A stretch of 64,000 nucleotides of DNA from Mixta tenebrionis. Its GTDB lineage: Bacteria > Pseudomonadota > Gammaproteobacteria > Enterobacterales > Enterobacteriaceae. The stretch spans positions 323,778 to 387,777 of the forward strand of contig NZ_VHQI01000002.1 in the NCBI RefSeq assembly GCF_006517625.1, read 5' to 3'. Below, piece by piece: positions 53,661-63,444 of the stretch; the stretch's first letter is position 1, and every line of letters starts with the position of its first letter. The notes beneath the pieces were generated by a model. That model had not been told where the DNA came from. It was given only the letters and a program-made list of their open reading frames with translations, and ran no database searches. The translations under genes were made by a program, and so were the position numbers.

Positions 53661-54947
53661 ATGAAACTCTATAATTTAAAGGATCACAACGAGCAGGTAA
53701 GCTTTGCGCAGGCGGTAAAGCAGGGGCTGGGTAAGCAGCAGGGGCTCTTCTTCCCGCTGGAGCTGCCGGAGTTCGAGCTGACCGAAATCGACGCCATGCT
53801 GGAGATGGATTTCGTCACCCGCAGCAGCAAAATTCTTTCCGCTTATATCGGCGATGAAATCGCCGCGCATCAGCTGGCGCAGCGCGTTAAGGCGGCCTTC
53901 GCTTTTCCGGCGCCGCTGGCGCAGGTGACCGACGATATCGCCTGCCTGGAGCTGTTTCACGGCCCGACGCTGGCGTTTAAAGATTTCGGCGGCCGCTTTA
54001 TGGCGCAGATGCTCTCTTATATCAGCGGCGCCGACGAGCAGATCACCATCCTGACCGCCACCTCCGGCGATACCGGCGCCGCGGTAGCCCATGCGTTTTA
54101 CGGCATGGAAAACGTGCGCGTGGTGATCCTCTATCCGCAGGGCAAAATCAGCCCGCTGCAGGAGAAGCTGTTCTGCACCCTGGGCGGCAATATCCACACC
54201 ATCGCCATTGAGGGCGATTTCGACGCCTGCCAGGCGCTGGTGAAGCAGGCGTTTGACGATGAGGCGCTGAAGCAGGCGATCGGCCTGAACTCGGCGAACT
54301 CGATCAATATCAGCCGCCTGCTGGCGCAGATCTGTTACTACTTTGAAGCGGTGGCGCAGCTGCCGCAGGAAAAACGCAACCAGCTGGTGGTTTCGGTGCC
54401 GAGCGGCAATTTCGGCGATCTCACCGCGGGCCTGCTGGCGAAATCGCTGGGGCTGCCGGTAAAACGCTTTATCGCCGCGACTAACAGTAACGATACCGTG
54501 CCGCGTTTTCTCGCCAGCGGCGCCTGGCAGCCGAATATTACCGTCGCCACGCTCTCTAATGCGATGGATGTCAGCCAGCCTAATAACTGGCCGCGTGTGG
54601 AAGAGCTGTTCCGCCGTAAAACCTGGCGTCTGAGCGATCTGGGCTTCGGCGCGGTGGATGATGAGACCACCCGCGCGGCGATGCGCGAGCTGGCGCAGCT
54701 GGGCTACATCTCTGAGCCGCACGCCGCCATCGCCTGGCGCATGCTGCGCGACCAGCTACAGCCGGGCGAGTTCGGTCTGTTTCTCGGCACCGCGCATCCG
54801 GCGAAGTTTAAAGAGAGCGTGGAAGAGATACTGCAACAGACGCTGCCGCTGCCCGCCGAGCTGGCGGCGCGCGCCGAGCTGCCGCTGCTGTCGCATCAGA
54901 TGAAGCCTGACTTTGCCCAACTGCGCGCGTTCTTAACGCAGCTGTGA
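53661..54947 (+). CDS. thrC: Threonine synthase
   Basis: 428 residues, as in E. coli. PLP enzyme of fold type II; the PLP lysine is in LAFKDFGGRFMAQ (about Lys107), the phosphate cup in LTATSGDTGAAVAHAF and the pyridine-contact region in VSVPSGNFGDLTAG. It converts phosphohomoserine to threonine, the last step. End of the thrLABC operon. Confidence 0.98.
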   Translation: MKLYNLKDHNEQVSFAQAVKQGLGKQQGLFFPLELPEFELTEIDAMLEMDFVTRSSKILSAYIGDEIAAHQLAQRVKAAFAFPAPLAQVTDDIACLELFHGPTLAFKDFGGRFMAQMLSYISGADEQITILTATSGDTGAAVAHAFYGMENVRVVILYPQGKISPLQEKLFCTLGGNIHTIAIEGDFDACQALVKQAFDDEALKQAIGLNSANSINISRLLAQICYYFEAVAQLPQEKRNQLVVSVPSGNFGDLTAGLLAKSLGLPVKRFIAATNSNDTVPRFLASGAWQPNITVATLSNAMDVSQPNNWPRVEELFRRKTWRLSDLGFGAVDDETTRAAMRELAQLGYISEPHAAIAWRMLRDQLQPGEFGLFLGTAHPAKFKESVEEILQQTLPLPAELAARAELPLLSHQMKPDFAQLRAFLTQL

Positions 54948-54967
54948 AGGTTCGACGTCTGGCAAAG

Positions 54968-54989
54968 CGGGCGCGCTGCACGGCGCCCG
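54968..54989 (+). terminator. Hairpin after thrC
   Basis: CGGGCGC/GCGCCCG with an 8-base loop begins 21 bases after thrC and is followed by GCTTCCCGTTT. It separates convergent thrC and yaaA. Confidence 0.5.
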
Positions 54990-55046
54990 GCTTCCCGTTT
55001 CGCCCGGCGCTAAGCGTGCCGCTTTCAGGCCGTGAGCTGCTGCGGT

Positions 55047-55823
55047 TTACGGCTGCTGGTAACGCTTAAATACCAGCTCATCGCCGCGGCTGTCGGCTTC
55101 ATCGAAAAAGTAGCCGTCCAGATCGAAAGCGGTCAGCTGGGCCGCGTCGGTCAGGCGGTTTTTGATGATATAGCGGCACATCAGGCCGCGCGCCTTTTTG
55201 GCATAGAAGCTAATCACCTTAAACCTGCCGTTTTTCTCATCGAGGAACACGGGCTTAACGATGCGTCCGTGAATATTGCGCGGCTGCACCGCCTTAAAAT
55301 ATTCATCCGAGGCGAGGTTGATCAGCAGCTCGTCTCCCTGGGCCGCCAGCGCCTGATTCAGCGCCTGCGTCAGCGTATCGCCCCAGAAGCTGTAGAGATC
55401 GTTGCCGCGTGGATTGGGCAGTTTCGTCCCCATCTCCAGGCGGTAGGGCTGCATCAGGTCGAGCGGCCGCAGCACGCCATACAGGCCCGACAGCATACGT
55501 AAGTGCTGCTGGGCGAAGTCGAAATCCGCCTCGCTAAAATCTTCTGCGCTCAGGCCGGTGTAGACATCGCCCTTAAAGGCGAGAATCGCCTGGCGCGCAT
55601 TCTGCGGGGTGAAATCGGGGTGCCAGTCATTAAAGCGTCCGGCATTTAACAACGCCAGCTTATCGCTGATATGCATCAGCGAGGCGATGGCTGCCGGCGT
55701 AAGCTGGCGGGCTACCTCAATCAGCTGCTGTGATTTTTCCAACAGTGCGGGCTGTGTATAGCGATCTGTCGCCGGCGGCGTAGCGTAGTCCAGCGTTTTG
55801 GCCGGGGAAATGACCATTAACAT
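55047..55823 (-). CDS. yaaA: YaaA, peroxide stress resistance protein
   Basis: 258 residues, as in E. coli (DUF328/UPF0246). Signature sequences: [16 protein letters not shown] at the start, [35 protein letters not shown], and [14 protein letters not shown]. It limits intracellular free iron and so protects DNA during hydrogen peroxide stress. In E. coli yaaX lies upstream and yaaJ between yaaA and talB; both are absent here. Confidence 0.95.
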   Translation of the reverse strand: MLMVISPAKTLDYATPPATDRYTQPALLEKSQQLIEVARQLTPAAIASLMHISDKLALLNAGRFNDWHPDFTPQNARQAILAFKGDVYTGLSAEDFSEADFDFAQQHLRMLSGLYGVLRPLDLMQPYRLEMGTKLPNPRGNDLYSFWGDTLTQALNQALAAQGDELLINLASDEYFKAVQPRNIHGRIVKPVFLDEKNGRFKVISFYAKKARGLMCRYIIKNRLTDAAQLTAFDLDGYFFDEADSRGDELVFKRYQQP

Positions 55824-56032
55824 TGATAGTTCCTTAGCGTAACCCGCAGGTTCTGTTAACTTTTTCCAGTTATTTGCGCGGATTTTAACAAAAAAAGCGC
55901 CGGATGCGGCAAATCGTTGCTATCGGTGCGGCCTGCGGGATTCGCACCATCAGCGCATTGCGCGCCGGATTGTGCATGATATTATCGCAACAGACTTTTC
56001 CCCCCGACAGTGACATTTCAAGAGAACAAACT

Positions 56033-56986
56033 ATGACGGACAAACTTACTTCTTTACGTCAGCTCACTACCGTTGTTGCTGATACCGGTGATATCGCAGC
56101 AATGAAGCTTTACCAGCCGCAGGATGCCACCACCAACCCTTCTCTGATTCTTAACGCCGCCCAGATTCCTGAATACCGTAAACTGATTGACGAGGCCGTT
56201 AGCTGGGCGCGCCAGCAGAGCAGCAATAAAGAAGAGCAGATTCAGTACGCTTCCGACAAGCTGGCGGTGAATATCGGCCTGGAAATCCTCAAGCTGATCC
56301 CTGGACGTATCTCTACTGAAGTTGACGCCCGTCTCTCTTACGACACTGAAGCGAGCATCGCGAAAGCGCGCAGCCTGATTAAACTCTACAACGATGCAGG
56401 CATCAGCAACGATCGTATTCTGATCAAGCTGGCTTCCACCTGGCAGGGGATTCGTGCTGCCGAGCAGCTGGAAAAAGAGGGTATCAACTGTAACCTGACG
56501 CTGCTGTTCTCCTTCGCTCAGGCGCGCGCCTGCGCTGAAGCGGGCGTCTATCTGATCTCGCCGTTCGTGGGCCGTATCCTCGACTGGTATAAAGCCAATA
56601 CCGACAAGAAAGAGTATGCGCCGCATGAAGATCCGGGCGTGGTTTCCGTCAGCGAAATCTACCAATACTACAAACAGCACGGTTACGAAACCGTGGTGAT
56701 GGGCGCCAGCTTCCGTAACGTTGGCGAAATCCTTGAGCTGGCCGGCTGCGATCGCCTGACGATCTCTCCGGGCCTGCTGAAAGAGCTGGCGGAAAGCGAA
56801 GGCAGCGTGGAGCGGAAACTCTCCTTTAGCGGCGAAGTGAAAGCGCGTCCGGCGAAAATGACCGAAGCTGAGTTCCTCTGGCAGCACAATCAGGATCCGA
56901 TGGCGGTTGATAAGCTGGCGCAGGGCATCCGCAACTTTGCGGTTGACCAGGGCAAGCTGGAAAAAATGATTGCCGATCTGCTGTAA
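56033..56986 (+). CDS. talB: Transaldolase B
   Basis: 317 residues from ATG 56033, as in E. coli. Schiff-base lysine in [12 protein letters not shown] (about Lys132), [12 protein letters not shown] near the N-terminus (substrate-binding Asp/Asn), and [16 protein letters not shown]. It exchanges three-carbon units in the pentose phosphate pathway. A possible upstream in-frame extension to 55904 is not supported; the AGAGAAC site is near 56033. Confidence 0.97.
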   Translation: MTDKLTSLRQLTTVVADTGDIAAMKLYQPQDATTNPSLILNAAQIPEYRKLIDEAVSWARQQSSNKEEQIQYASDKLAVNIGLEILKLIPGRISTEVDARLSYDTEASIAKARSLIKLYNDAGISNDRILIKLASTWQGIRAAEQLEKEGINCNLTLLFSFAQARACAEAGVYLISPFVGRILDWYKANTDKKEYAPHEDPGVVSVSEIYQYYKQHGYETVVMGASFRNVGEILELAGCDRLTISPGLLKELAESEGSVERKLSFSGEVKARPAKMTEAEFLWQHNQDPMAVDKLAQGIRNFAVDQGKLEKMIADLL

Positions 56987-56995
56987 GCTTGATTT

Positions 56996-57020
56996 GCCGC
57001 AGCCGGGTCACGGCTGCGGC
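56996..57020 (+). terminator. Hairpin after talB
   Basis: GCCGCAGCCG/CGGCTGCGGC, a perfect 10-bp stem with GGTCA loop, 9 bases after the talB stop. No T-run follows. Confidence 0.6.
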
Positions 57021-57119
57021 AGGATGCGTTAGGCATCCTTTCTCACCCTGTAGTATCCTTGCCGCCATTCCTGCAACCCGACTGCTCGCTTCGCAGCACT
57101 ACCCGTTATGAATAATCAT

Positions 57120-57707
57120 ATGAATACGTTACGCATTGGTCTTATTTCCGTTTCCGATCGCGCCGCCAACGGCATTTACCAGGATCAGGGCATTCCCGCG
57201 CTGGAAAGCTGGCTTGCCGCCGCGCTGGCGACGCCTTTTACCATTGAAACCCGCCTGGTGCCGGATGAGCAGCCGCTTATCGAACAGGCGATTTGCGAGC
57301 TGGTGGATGAGCGTTTCTGCCATCTGGTGCTGACCACCGGCGGAACCGGCCCGGCGCGGCGCGACGTTACGCCCGACGCCACGCTGGCGGTAGCCGATCG
57401 GGTGATGCCCGGCTATGGCGAGCAGATGCGCCAGATTAGCCTGCACTTTGTGCCGACCGCGCTGCTATCGCGGCAGACCGGCGTTATCCGCAAGCAGTCG
57501 CTGATTCTTAACCTGCCGGGCCAGCCGAAATCGATTAAAGAGACGCTGGAAGGGCTGAAAGATGAGCAGGGGAAAGTGTTGGTGCACGGCATTTTCGCCA
57601 GCGTGCCTTACTGCATTCAGCTGCTCGAAGGGCCCTACGTTGAAACGCACCCGCATGTCGTAGCAGCTTTTCGTCCAAAAAGCGCTCGCCGTGATACAAA
57701 CGGCTGA
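57120..57707 (+). CDS. mog: Mog, molybdopterin adenylyltransferase
   Basis: 195 residues from ATG 57120, matching the E. coli start MNTLRIGL; an in-frame ATG at 57108 would add four residues. Family motifs: LISVSDRAANGIYQDQG, LVLTTGGTGPARRDVTPDA and LNLPGQPKSIKETLEG. It adenylates molybdopterin before molybdate insertion. Follows talB as in E. coli. No strong ribosome binding site is visible. Confidence 0.94.
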   Translation: MNTLRIGLISVSDRAANGIYQDQGIPALESWLAAALATPFTIETRLVPDEQPLIEQAICELVDERFCHLVLTTGGTGPARRDVTPDATLAVADRVMPGYGEQMRQISLHFVPTALLSRQTGVIRKQSLILNLPGQPKSIKETLEGLKDEQGKVLVHGIFASVPYCIQLLEGPYVETHPHVVAAFRPKSARRDTNG

Positions 57708-57822
57708 AGATCGGCTTTATCAGGTATAAGATCCAGCCTGACTGGTGTGGAGAGAAAAGTTTACGTTATAGTAACTGTTGCTTTACAGCGAAACGTTAAC
57801 TTTTTCTCAGGAAGCGCATCTT

Positions 57823-59133
57823 ATGCTGGATCACCCTCACTCGCGCCGGCTTAACCGGCAGGATTACAAAACGCTATCGCTGGCCGCGCTTGGCGGCGCG
57901 CTGGAATTCTACGACTTTATTATTTTTGTTTTCTTTGCCGCGCTGATTGGCGAACGCTTCTTTCCCGCCGACATTCCTGAATGGCTGCGCCAGCTGCAAA
58001 CCTTCGGCATCTTTGCCGCGGGCTATCTGGCGCGTCCGCTGGGCGGCGTGATTATGGCCCATTTCGGCGATCGGGTAGGGCGTAAAAAGATGTTCAGCCT
58101 GAGTATTCTGCTGATGGCGCTGCCGACGCTGGCGATAGGTTTATTGCCCGACTATCACGCTATCGGCATTGCGGCGCCGCTGCTGTTATTGCTGATGCGC
58201 ATGTTGCAGGGGGCGGCTATCGGCGGCGAGGTGCCGGGAGCCTGGGTTTTTGTCGCCGAGCACGTGCCGGAAAAGCGCATCGGCATCGCCTGCGGCACGC
58301 TTACTGCCGGGCTGACCGCTGGCATCCTGCTGGGTTCGCTGATCGCCACGCTGATCAACTCCCTGCTATCGCCAGAGACGGTTGCCGCCGTCGGCTGGCG
58401 CATTCCTTTTTTGCTGGGCGGCGCTTTCGGCCTGCTGGCGATGTACCTGCGACGCTGGCTGGAAGAGACGCCGGTATTTCAGCAGATGCAGGCGCGTAAG
58501 GCGCTCTCGGCAACGCTGCCGCTGGGTAACGTGTTACAGCATCACCGGCGGGCGGTGGTGGTTTCCATGCTGCTGACCTGGCTGCTTTCCGCCGGTATTG
58601 TGGTGGTGATTCTGATGACGCCGACCTGGCTGCAAAAACAGTACGGCATCGCGCCTGCGCTGTCGCTGCAGGCCAACAGCATCGCTACCGTTATGCTGCT
58701 AATCGGCTGTATCTGCGCCGGACAGGCGGCAGATCGTTGGGGAGCCGGCCGGACATTGATTACCGGCAGCCTGCTGCTGGCCGTGTGCAGCTGGCTGTTC
58801 TACTACCGGATCGGCAGTCACCCGGAAACGCTGTTTTTCGGCTATGGGCTGGCAGGTTTCAGCGTCGGCGTGGTGGGCATCGTGCCCTGTATTATGGTGA
58901 GATCCTTTCCGCCTGCGGTGCGTTTTAGCGGCATCTCTTTTTCTTATAATATCGCCTACGCCGTTTTCGGCGGCCTGACGCCGATATGCGTCACGCTGCT
59001 GATGGCGCTTACGCCGCTGGCGCCCGCTTACTATGTACTGGCGCTCTGCCTGATGGGATTGCTGCTGGGTCTCTGGCTGAAGCGCGACAGCAATAGCGCG
59101 CCGGCTGCCGCGCGCGCCGATATCTGCGGCTAA
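57823..59133 (+). CDS. MFS transporter of the MHS (metabolite:proton symporter) type
   Basis: 436 residues from ATG 57823 (GGAAG upstream). Twelve hydrophobic segments. N-terminal LSLAALGGALEFYDFIIF, the loop 2-3 motif GDRVGRKKMFSLSIL and MRMLQGAAIGGEVPGAW are hallmarks of the MHS family (ProP, KgtP, ShiA-like). The substrate is unknown; small organic acids or osmolytes are typical. It is absent from the E. coli mog-satP gap, so it is an accessory insertion, adjacent to the acetate transporter satP in convergent orientation. Confidence 0.85.
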   Translation: MLDHPHSRRLNRQDYKTLSLAALGGALEFYDFIIFVFFAALIGERFFPADIPEWLRQLQTFGIFAAGYLARPLGGVIMAHFGDRVGRKKMFSLSILLMALPTLAIGLLPDYHAIGIAAPLLLLLMRMLQGAAIGGEVPGAWVFVAEHVPEKRIGIACGTLTAGLTAGILLGSLIATLINSLLSPETVAAVGWRIPFLLGGAFGLLAMYLRRWLEETPVFQQMQARKALSATLPLGNVLQHHRRAVVVSMLLTWLLSAGIVVVILMTPTWLQKQYGIAPALSLQANSIATVMLLIGCICAGQAADRWGAGRTLITGSLLLAVCSWLFYYRIGSHPETLFFGYGLAGFSVGVVGIVPCIMVRSFPPAVRFSGISFSYNIAYAVFGGLTPICVTLLMALTPLAPAYYVLALCLMGLLLGLWLKRDSNSAPAAARADICG

Positions 59134-59139
59134 AAAAAA

Positions 59140-59161
59140 GCCCTGCCGTTCAGGGCAGGGC
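59140..59161 (-). terminator. Terminator of satP
   Basis: GCCCTGCC/GGCAGGGC, 8-bp stem. On the minus strand it is followed by TTTTTTTTA, so it terminates satP; it also lies just after the MFS gene. Confidence 0.85.
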
Positions 59162-59167
59162 GCTAAA

Positions 59168-59737
59168 TCAGCCTTTAACTTCGCCGATGGGCAGCGCCTG
59201 ACGGCCCAGCTGCTCATTAATCACTTCCGCCATCGCCAGGTAAATCGCGCTGGCGCCGCAGAGGATGCCTTCATAGCCGGCAAAGGTCAGCAGCGCTTTA
59301 CTACCGCTAATATTGCCGATCGCCAGCAGCGCGAACAGCAGCGTCAGGCTGGCGAAAACAAACTGCAGCGCCCGGTTGGCCCGCAGGGTTCCGAAGAACA
59401 TGAACAGCGTAAACACGCCCCACAGCGCCAGATAAACGCCGAGGAAGACGGCGTCGGTCGGCTCTGCCAGCCCCATGCCCGGCAGCAGCAGAATACCTAC
59501 CAGGCTCAGCCAGAAGCAGCCGTAGGAGGTAAAGGCGGTCAGGCCGAAGGTGTTGCCTTTTTTATATTCCAGCAGCCCGGCCAGGATCTGCGCCAGGCCG
59601 CCAAAAAAGATGCCCATGCTGATAATGACGGAGGTAAGCGGGAAGAAGCCTGCATTATGCAGGTTCAGCAGGACGGTGGTCATCCCGAATCCCATCAGGC
59701 CAAGAGGGCCGGGATTTGCCAGCTTGTGGTTGTGCAT
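59168..59737 (-). CDS. satP: SatP (YaaH), acetate/succinate transporter
   Basis: 189 residues, as in E. coli. GPR1/FUN34/YaaH family with six membrane helices and the N-terminal ANPGPLGLMGFGMTTVLLN signature (NPxPLGL). It moves acetate and succinate with protons. It is transcribed away from dnaK. The E. coli genes yaaW and yaaI between satP and dnaK are missing. Confidence 0.95.
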   Translation of the reverse strand: MHNHKLANPGPLGLMGFGMTTVLLNLHNAGFFPLTSVIISMGIFFGGLAQILAGLLEYKKGNTFGLTAFTSYGCFWLSLVGILLLPGMGLAEPTDAVFLGVYLALWGVFTLFMFFGTLRANRALQFVFASLTLLFALLAIGNISGSKALLTFAGYEGILCGASAIYLAMAEVINEQLGRQALPIGEVKG

Positions 59738-60041
59738 ATGTCCTCTGCGTAAAAGAAAAAGTGAAAGAGTTGAACAGGTAAAGGGTAAAAAATGGCCGCT
59801 TTCGTGAGCGTGCGCGGCATCATAATGATCGGCTGATTGGCAAACGTTGATCTGAAGGGTGGTAAAACCGAATTTTTTTTAACTTACCCCTTGATGCCGT
59901 CAGGGTTGTCCCCATCTTATTTGGCATCCAGAGGCATGCACCCGGAAAAAAAGCGCGGCGCCGGGAGTTGAAACGGCGAAAATTGCCCGCATTAAGTGTG
60001 CATAACCTGATTTGCAATGAATTTAAGTGGGAGACGTTTAG
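59738..60041. other. 304-base divergent region satP-dnaK
   Basis: No gene. It contains the sigma-32 type promoter at 59890-59915 for dnaK and the upstream sequence of satP. AT-rich parts near 59750-59880 may hold the satP promoter. Confidence 0.6.
59890..59915 (+). promoter_or_regulatory. Sigma-32 heat-shock promoter of dnaKJ
   Basis: CTTGAT and CCCCAT are 14 bases apart, matching the RpoH consensus (CTTGAA-N13/14-CCCCATnT) and lying about 127 bases before dnaK, as in E. coli dnaK P1. Confidence 0.8.
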
Positions 60042-61946
60042 ATGGGTAAGATTATTGGTATTGACCTCGGTACAACCAACTCATGTGTTGCCATTATGGA
60101 TGGCGCTAAAGCGCGCGTGCTGGAGAATGCCGAAGGCGATCGCACCACACCGTCAATTATTGCCTACACCCAGGATGGTGAAACGCTGGTCGGTCAGCCT
60201 GCTAAACGTCAGGCCGTGACCAACCCGCAGAACACGCTGTTTGCTATTAAGCGCCTGATCGGTCGTCGCTTCCAGGATGAAGAAGTACAGCGCGATCTGA
60301 AAATCATGCCGTACAAAATCACCCAGTCCGACAACGGCGATGCCTGGCTGGATGTGAAAGGCCAGAAAATGGCGCCGCCGCAGATTTCTGCGGAAGTGCT
60401 GAAAAAAATGAAGAAAACGGCGGAAGATTATCTGGGCGAACCGGTAACTGAAGCGGTTATCACCGTACCGGCTTACTTCAACGATGCGCAGCGTCAGGCA
60501 ACCAAAGACGCCGGCCGTATCGCTGGTCTGGAAGTAAAACGTATTATTAACGAACCGACCGCCGCCGCGCTGGCGTACGGTCTGGATAAAGGCCAGGGCA
60601 ACCGCACTATCGCGGTGTATGACCTCGGCGGCGGTACTTTCGATATCTCCATCATCGAAATCGATGAAGTTGACGGCGAAAAAACCTTTGAAGTGCTGGC
60701 GACCAACGGTGATACCCACCTTGGCGGCGAAGACTTCGACAGCCGTCTGATTAACTACCTGGTAGCGGAATTCAAGAAAGATCAGGGTATCGATCTGCAT
60801 AACGATCCGCTGGCGATGCAGCGTCTGAAAGAAGCGGCGGAAAAAGCGAAAATCGAACTTTCCTCCGCGCAGCAGACCGACGTTAACCTGCCGTATATCA
60901 CGGCGGACGCAACCGGTCCGAAACACCTGAACATCAAGGTTACGCGCGCCAAACTGGAATCGCTGGTAGAAGATCTGGTAGCCCGCTCTATCGAGCCGCT
61001 GAAAGTCGCGCTGCAGGACGCCGGCCTCTCCGTTTCTGATATCAATGACGTTATTCTGGTCGGTGGTCAGACGCGTATGCCGATGGTGCAGGCAAAAGTG
61101 GCTGAGTTCTTCGGTAAAGAGCCGCGTAAAGACGTTAACCCTGATGAAGCGGTCGCGGTAGGCGCTGCGGTACAGGGCGGCGTGCTGGCGGGCGACGTGA
61201 AAGACGTTCTGCTGCTGGACGTTACCCCGCTGTCGCTGGGGATCGAAACCATGGGCGGCGTGATGACTTCGCTGATTAGCAAGAACACCACTATCCCGAC
61301 CAAACACAGCCAGGTCTTCTCTACTGCGGAAGACAACCAGTCTGCGGTAACTATTCACGTGCTGCAGGGCGAGCGTAAACGTGCGGCGGATAACAAATCG
61401 CTGGGCCAGTTTAACCTCGACGGCATTCAGCCGGCGCCGCGCGGTATGCCGCAGATCGAAGTTACTTTCGATATCGACGCCGACGGTATTCTGCACGTGT
61501 CTGCGAAAGATAAAAACTCCGGTAAAGAGCAGAAGATCACCATTAAAGCGTCTTCCGGTCTGAACGAAGATGAAATCGCGAAAATGGTCCGCGACGCGGA
61601 AGCGAATGCAGAAGCCGACCGTAAATTCGAAGAGCTGGTGCAGGCGCGCAACCAGGGCGATCAAATTGCCCACAGCACGCGTAAACAGCTGGACGAAGCG
61701 GGCGATAAACTCTCCGCTGACGACAAAGCGCCGATCGAAAGCGCGTTGAACGAGCTGAACACTGCGTTGAAAGGTGAAGACAAAGCGGATATCGAAGCGA
61801 AAATCCAGGCGCTGATGCAGGTTTCCGGCAAGCTGATGGAATTCGCTCAGCAGCAGGGACAGCCGGCCGACGGCGCTGATGCTTCTGCGAAGAAAGACGA
61901 CGACGTTGTCGATGCGGAATTCGAAGAAGTTAAAGACAAAAAATAA
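60042..61946 (+). CDS. dnaK: DnaK, Hsp70 chaperone
   Basis: 634 residues. ATPase domain (1-385): [31 protein letters not shown] and [11 protein letters not shown]. Substrate-binding domain (390-505) with [17 protein letters not shown], and a helical lid. The C-terminus ends in EEVKDKK, as in E. coli. ATP-driven folding chaperone working with DnaJ and GrpE. Followed by dnaJ 108 bases later in the same operon. Confidence 0.98.
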   Translation: MGKIIGIDLGTTNSCVAIMDGAKARVLENAEGDRTTPSIIAYTQDGETLVGQPAKRQAVTNPQNTLFAIKRLIGRRFQDEEVQRDLKIMPYKITQSDNGDAWLDVKGQKMAPPQISAEVLKKMKKTAEDYLGEPVTEAVITVPAYFNDAQRQATKDAGRIAGLEVKRIINEPTAAALAYGLDKGQGNRTIAVYDLGGGTFDISIIEIDEVDGEKTFEVLATNGDTHLGGEDFDSRLINYLVAEFKKDQGIDLHNDPLAMQRLKEAAEKAKIELSSAQQTDVNLPYITADATGPKHLNIKVTRAKLESLVEDLVARSIEPLKVALQDAGLSVSDINDVILVGGQTRMPMVQAKVAEFFGKEPRKDVNPDEAVAVGAAVQGGVLAGDVKDVLLLDVTPLSLGIETMGGVMTSLISKNTTIPTKHSQVFSTAEDNQSAVTIHVLQGERKRAADNKSLGQFNLDGIQPAPRGMPQIEVTFDIDADGILHVSAKDKNSGKEQKITIKASSGLNEDEIAKMVRDAEANAEADRKFEELVQARNQGDQIAHSTRKQLDEAGDKLSADDKAPIESALNELNTALKGEDKADIEAKIQALMQVSGKLMEFAQQQGQPADGADASAKKDDDVVDAEFEEVKDKK

Positions 61947-62054
61947 TTGCCCCTGACCGGGCGCGGCGGTTGCCCTGACAACCGCTGGTAACCAGCACGG
62001 GCGTAGGAGTTTCTCCACGCCCGTGCACGCATGTTAAGGGCAGGAAATATAACA

Positions 62055-63194
62055 ATGGCGAAAACAGACTATTACGAGATTTTAGGCGTTCCGAAGTCTG
62101 CGGAAGAGCGTGAAATCAAAAAGGCCTATAAACGCCTGGCGATGAAGTACCATCCTGACCGCAATCCGGGCGATCAGGAAGCAGAAGCCAAATTCAAGGA
62201 AGTGAAAGAGGCCTATGAGGTGCTTACCGATGCGCAGAAGCGTGCGGCCTACGATCAGTACGGCCATGCCGCGTTTGAACAGGGCGGTATGGGCGGCGGT
62301 GGTTTTGGCGGCGGCTTCGGCGGCGGCGCAGACTTCAGCGATATCTTTGGCGACGTTTTTGGCGATATCTTTGGCGGCGGCCGTCGGCAGCGCGCTGCCC
62401 GTGGCGCCGATTTACGCTACAACATGGAGCTGACGCTGGAAGAAGCGGTCCGCGGCGTGACCAAAGAGATCCGTATCCCGACGCTGCAGGAGTGCGAGGT
62501 TTGCCACGGCAGCGGCGCCAAAGCGGGCACCCAGCCGCAAAGCTGTCCCACCTGTCACGGTGCGGGCCAGGTGCAGATGCGCCAGGGCTTCTTCACCGTG
62601 CAGCAGGCGTGCCCCACCTGTCACGGACGCGGCTCAATAATTAAAGATCCCTGCAACGCCTGCCACGGCCACGGTCGCGTAGAGAAATCGAAAACGCTGT
62701 CGGTGAAAATCCCGGCGGGCGTGGATACCGGCGATCGTATTCGTCTGAGCGGCGAAGGCGAAGCGGGCGATCATGGCGCGCCGGCGGGCGATCTTTACGT
62801 TCAGGTTTCGGTGAAGAAACACCCGATCTTCGAACGTGAAGATAATAACCTTTACTGCGAAGTACCGATTAACTTTGCCATGGCGGCGCTGGGCGGCGAA
62901 ATTGAAGTTCCGACGCTGGATGGCCGCGTGAAGCTGAAAGTGCCCGCGGAAACCCAAACCGGCAAGCTGTTCCGCATGCGCGGCAAAGGAGTGAAATCGG
63001 TGCGCGGCGGTAGCCAGGGCGACCTGCTGTGCCGCGTCGTGGTGGAAACGCCGGTTAGCCTGAGCGAGAAACAAAAATCGCTGCTGCGCGAACTGGAAGA
63101 GAGCTTCGGCGGGCCCAGCGGCGAGAAAAACAGCCCGCGCTCGAAAAGCTTCTTTGACGGCGTGAAAAAATTCTTCGACGATCTGACGCGCTAA
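62055..63194 (+). CDS. dnaJ: DnaJ, Hsp40 co-chaperone
   Basis: 379 residues from ATG 62055. J-domain (1-70) with the HPD motif in [11 protein letters not shown]. Gly/Phe region ([12 protein letters not shown]). Zinc-binding domain with four CxxCxGxG repeats ([32 protein letters not shown]). C-terminal client-binding domains. It stimulates DnaK ATPase and delivers substrates. A strong terminator follows. Confidence 0.98.
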   Translation: MAKTDYYEILGVPKSAEEREIKKAYKRLAMKYHPDRNPGDQEAEAKFKEVKEAYEVLTDAQKRAAYDQYGHAAFEQGGMGGGGFGGGFGGGADFSDIFGDVFGDIFGGGRRQRAARGADLRYNMELTLEEAVRGVTKEIRIPTLQECEVCHGSGAKAGTQPQSCPTCHGAGQVQMRQGFFTVQQACPTCHGRGSIIKDPCNACHGHGRVEKSKTLSVKIPAGVDTGDRIRLSGEGEAGDHGAPAGDLYVQVSVKKHPIFEREDNNLYCEVPINFAMAALGGEIEVPTLDGRVKLKVPAETQTGKLFRMRGKGVKSVRGGSQGDLLCRVVVETPVSLSEKQKSLLRELEESFGGPSGEKNSPRSKSFFDGVKKFFDDLTR

Positions 63195-63217
63195 GCGCGC
63201 TGCATCCTTCCTTACAG

Positions 63218-63240
63218 ACGCCCCATCAGGGGCGTTTTTT
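63218..63240 (+). terminator. Terminator of the dnaKJ operon
   Basis: ACGCCCC/GGGGCGT stem with ATCA loop, followed directly by TTTTTT. It lies 24 bases after dnaJ. Confidence 0.9.
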
Positions 63241-63444
63241 CTTATACATAAGCCGTTTCTGCCGCCAGCTGCGTTATCGCTTTGCCGGCGCCCGACCTCA
63301 GATTGCTCTCCACCGCCCAGCGATAACTGCGTCTTCAGTTCGTTTTTTTCGAGTGATGCAAGCTATATAACCTGTTTTTACCGAATCATTAAAGCGCGTA
63401 TGCTTAGCGGTAAAAGTAATTTGTTCAGGTTAAAGGAGCCTAAA

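Noticed and set aside
60153-62018. A 621-codon open frame antisense to dnaK
   Set aside because: Long antisense frames across dnaK are a known by-product of its codon bias. The translation has low complexity with Arg/His/Phe-rich composition and no ribosome binding site or known domain.
63241-63444. Minus-strand fragment reading [18 protein letters not shown] before nhaA
   Set aside because: It vaguely looks like a transposase tail, but it is short, has a stop and no inverted repeats or matching element; the segment is more likely the nhaA promoter region.
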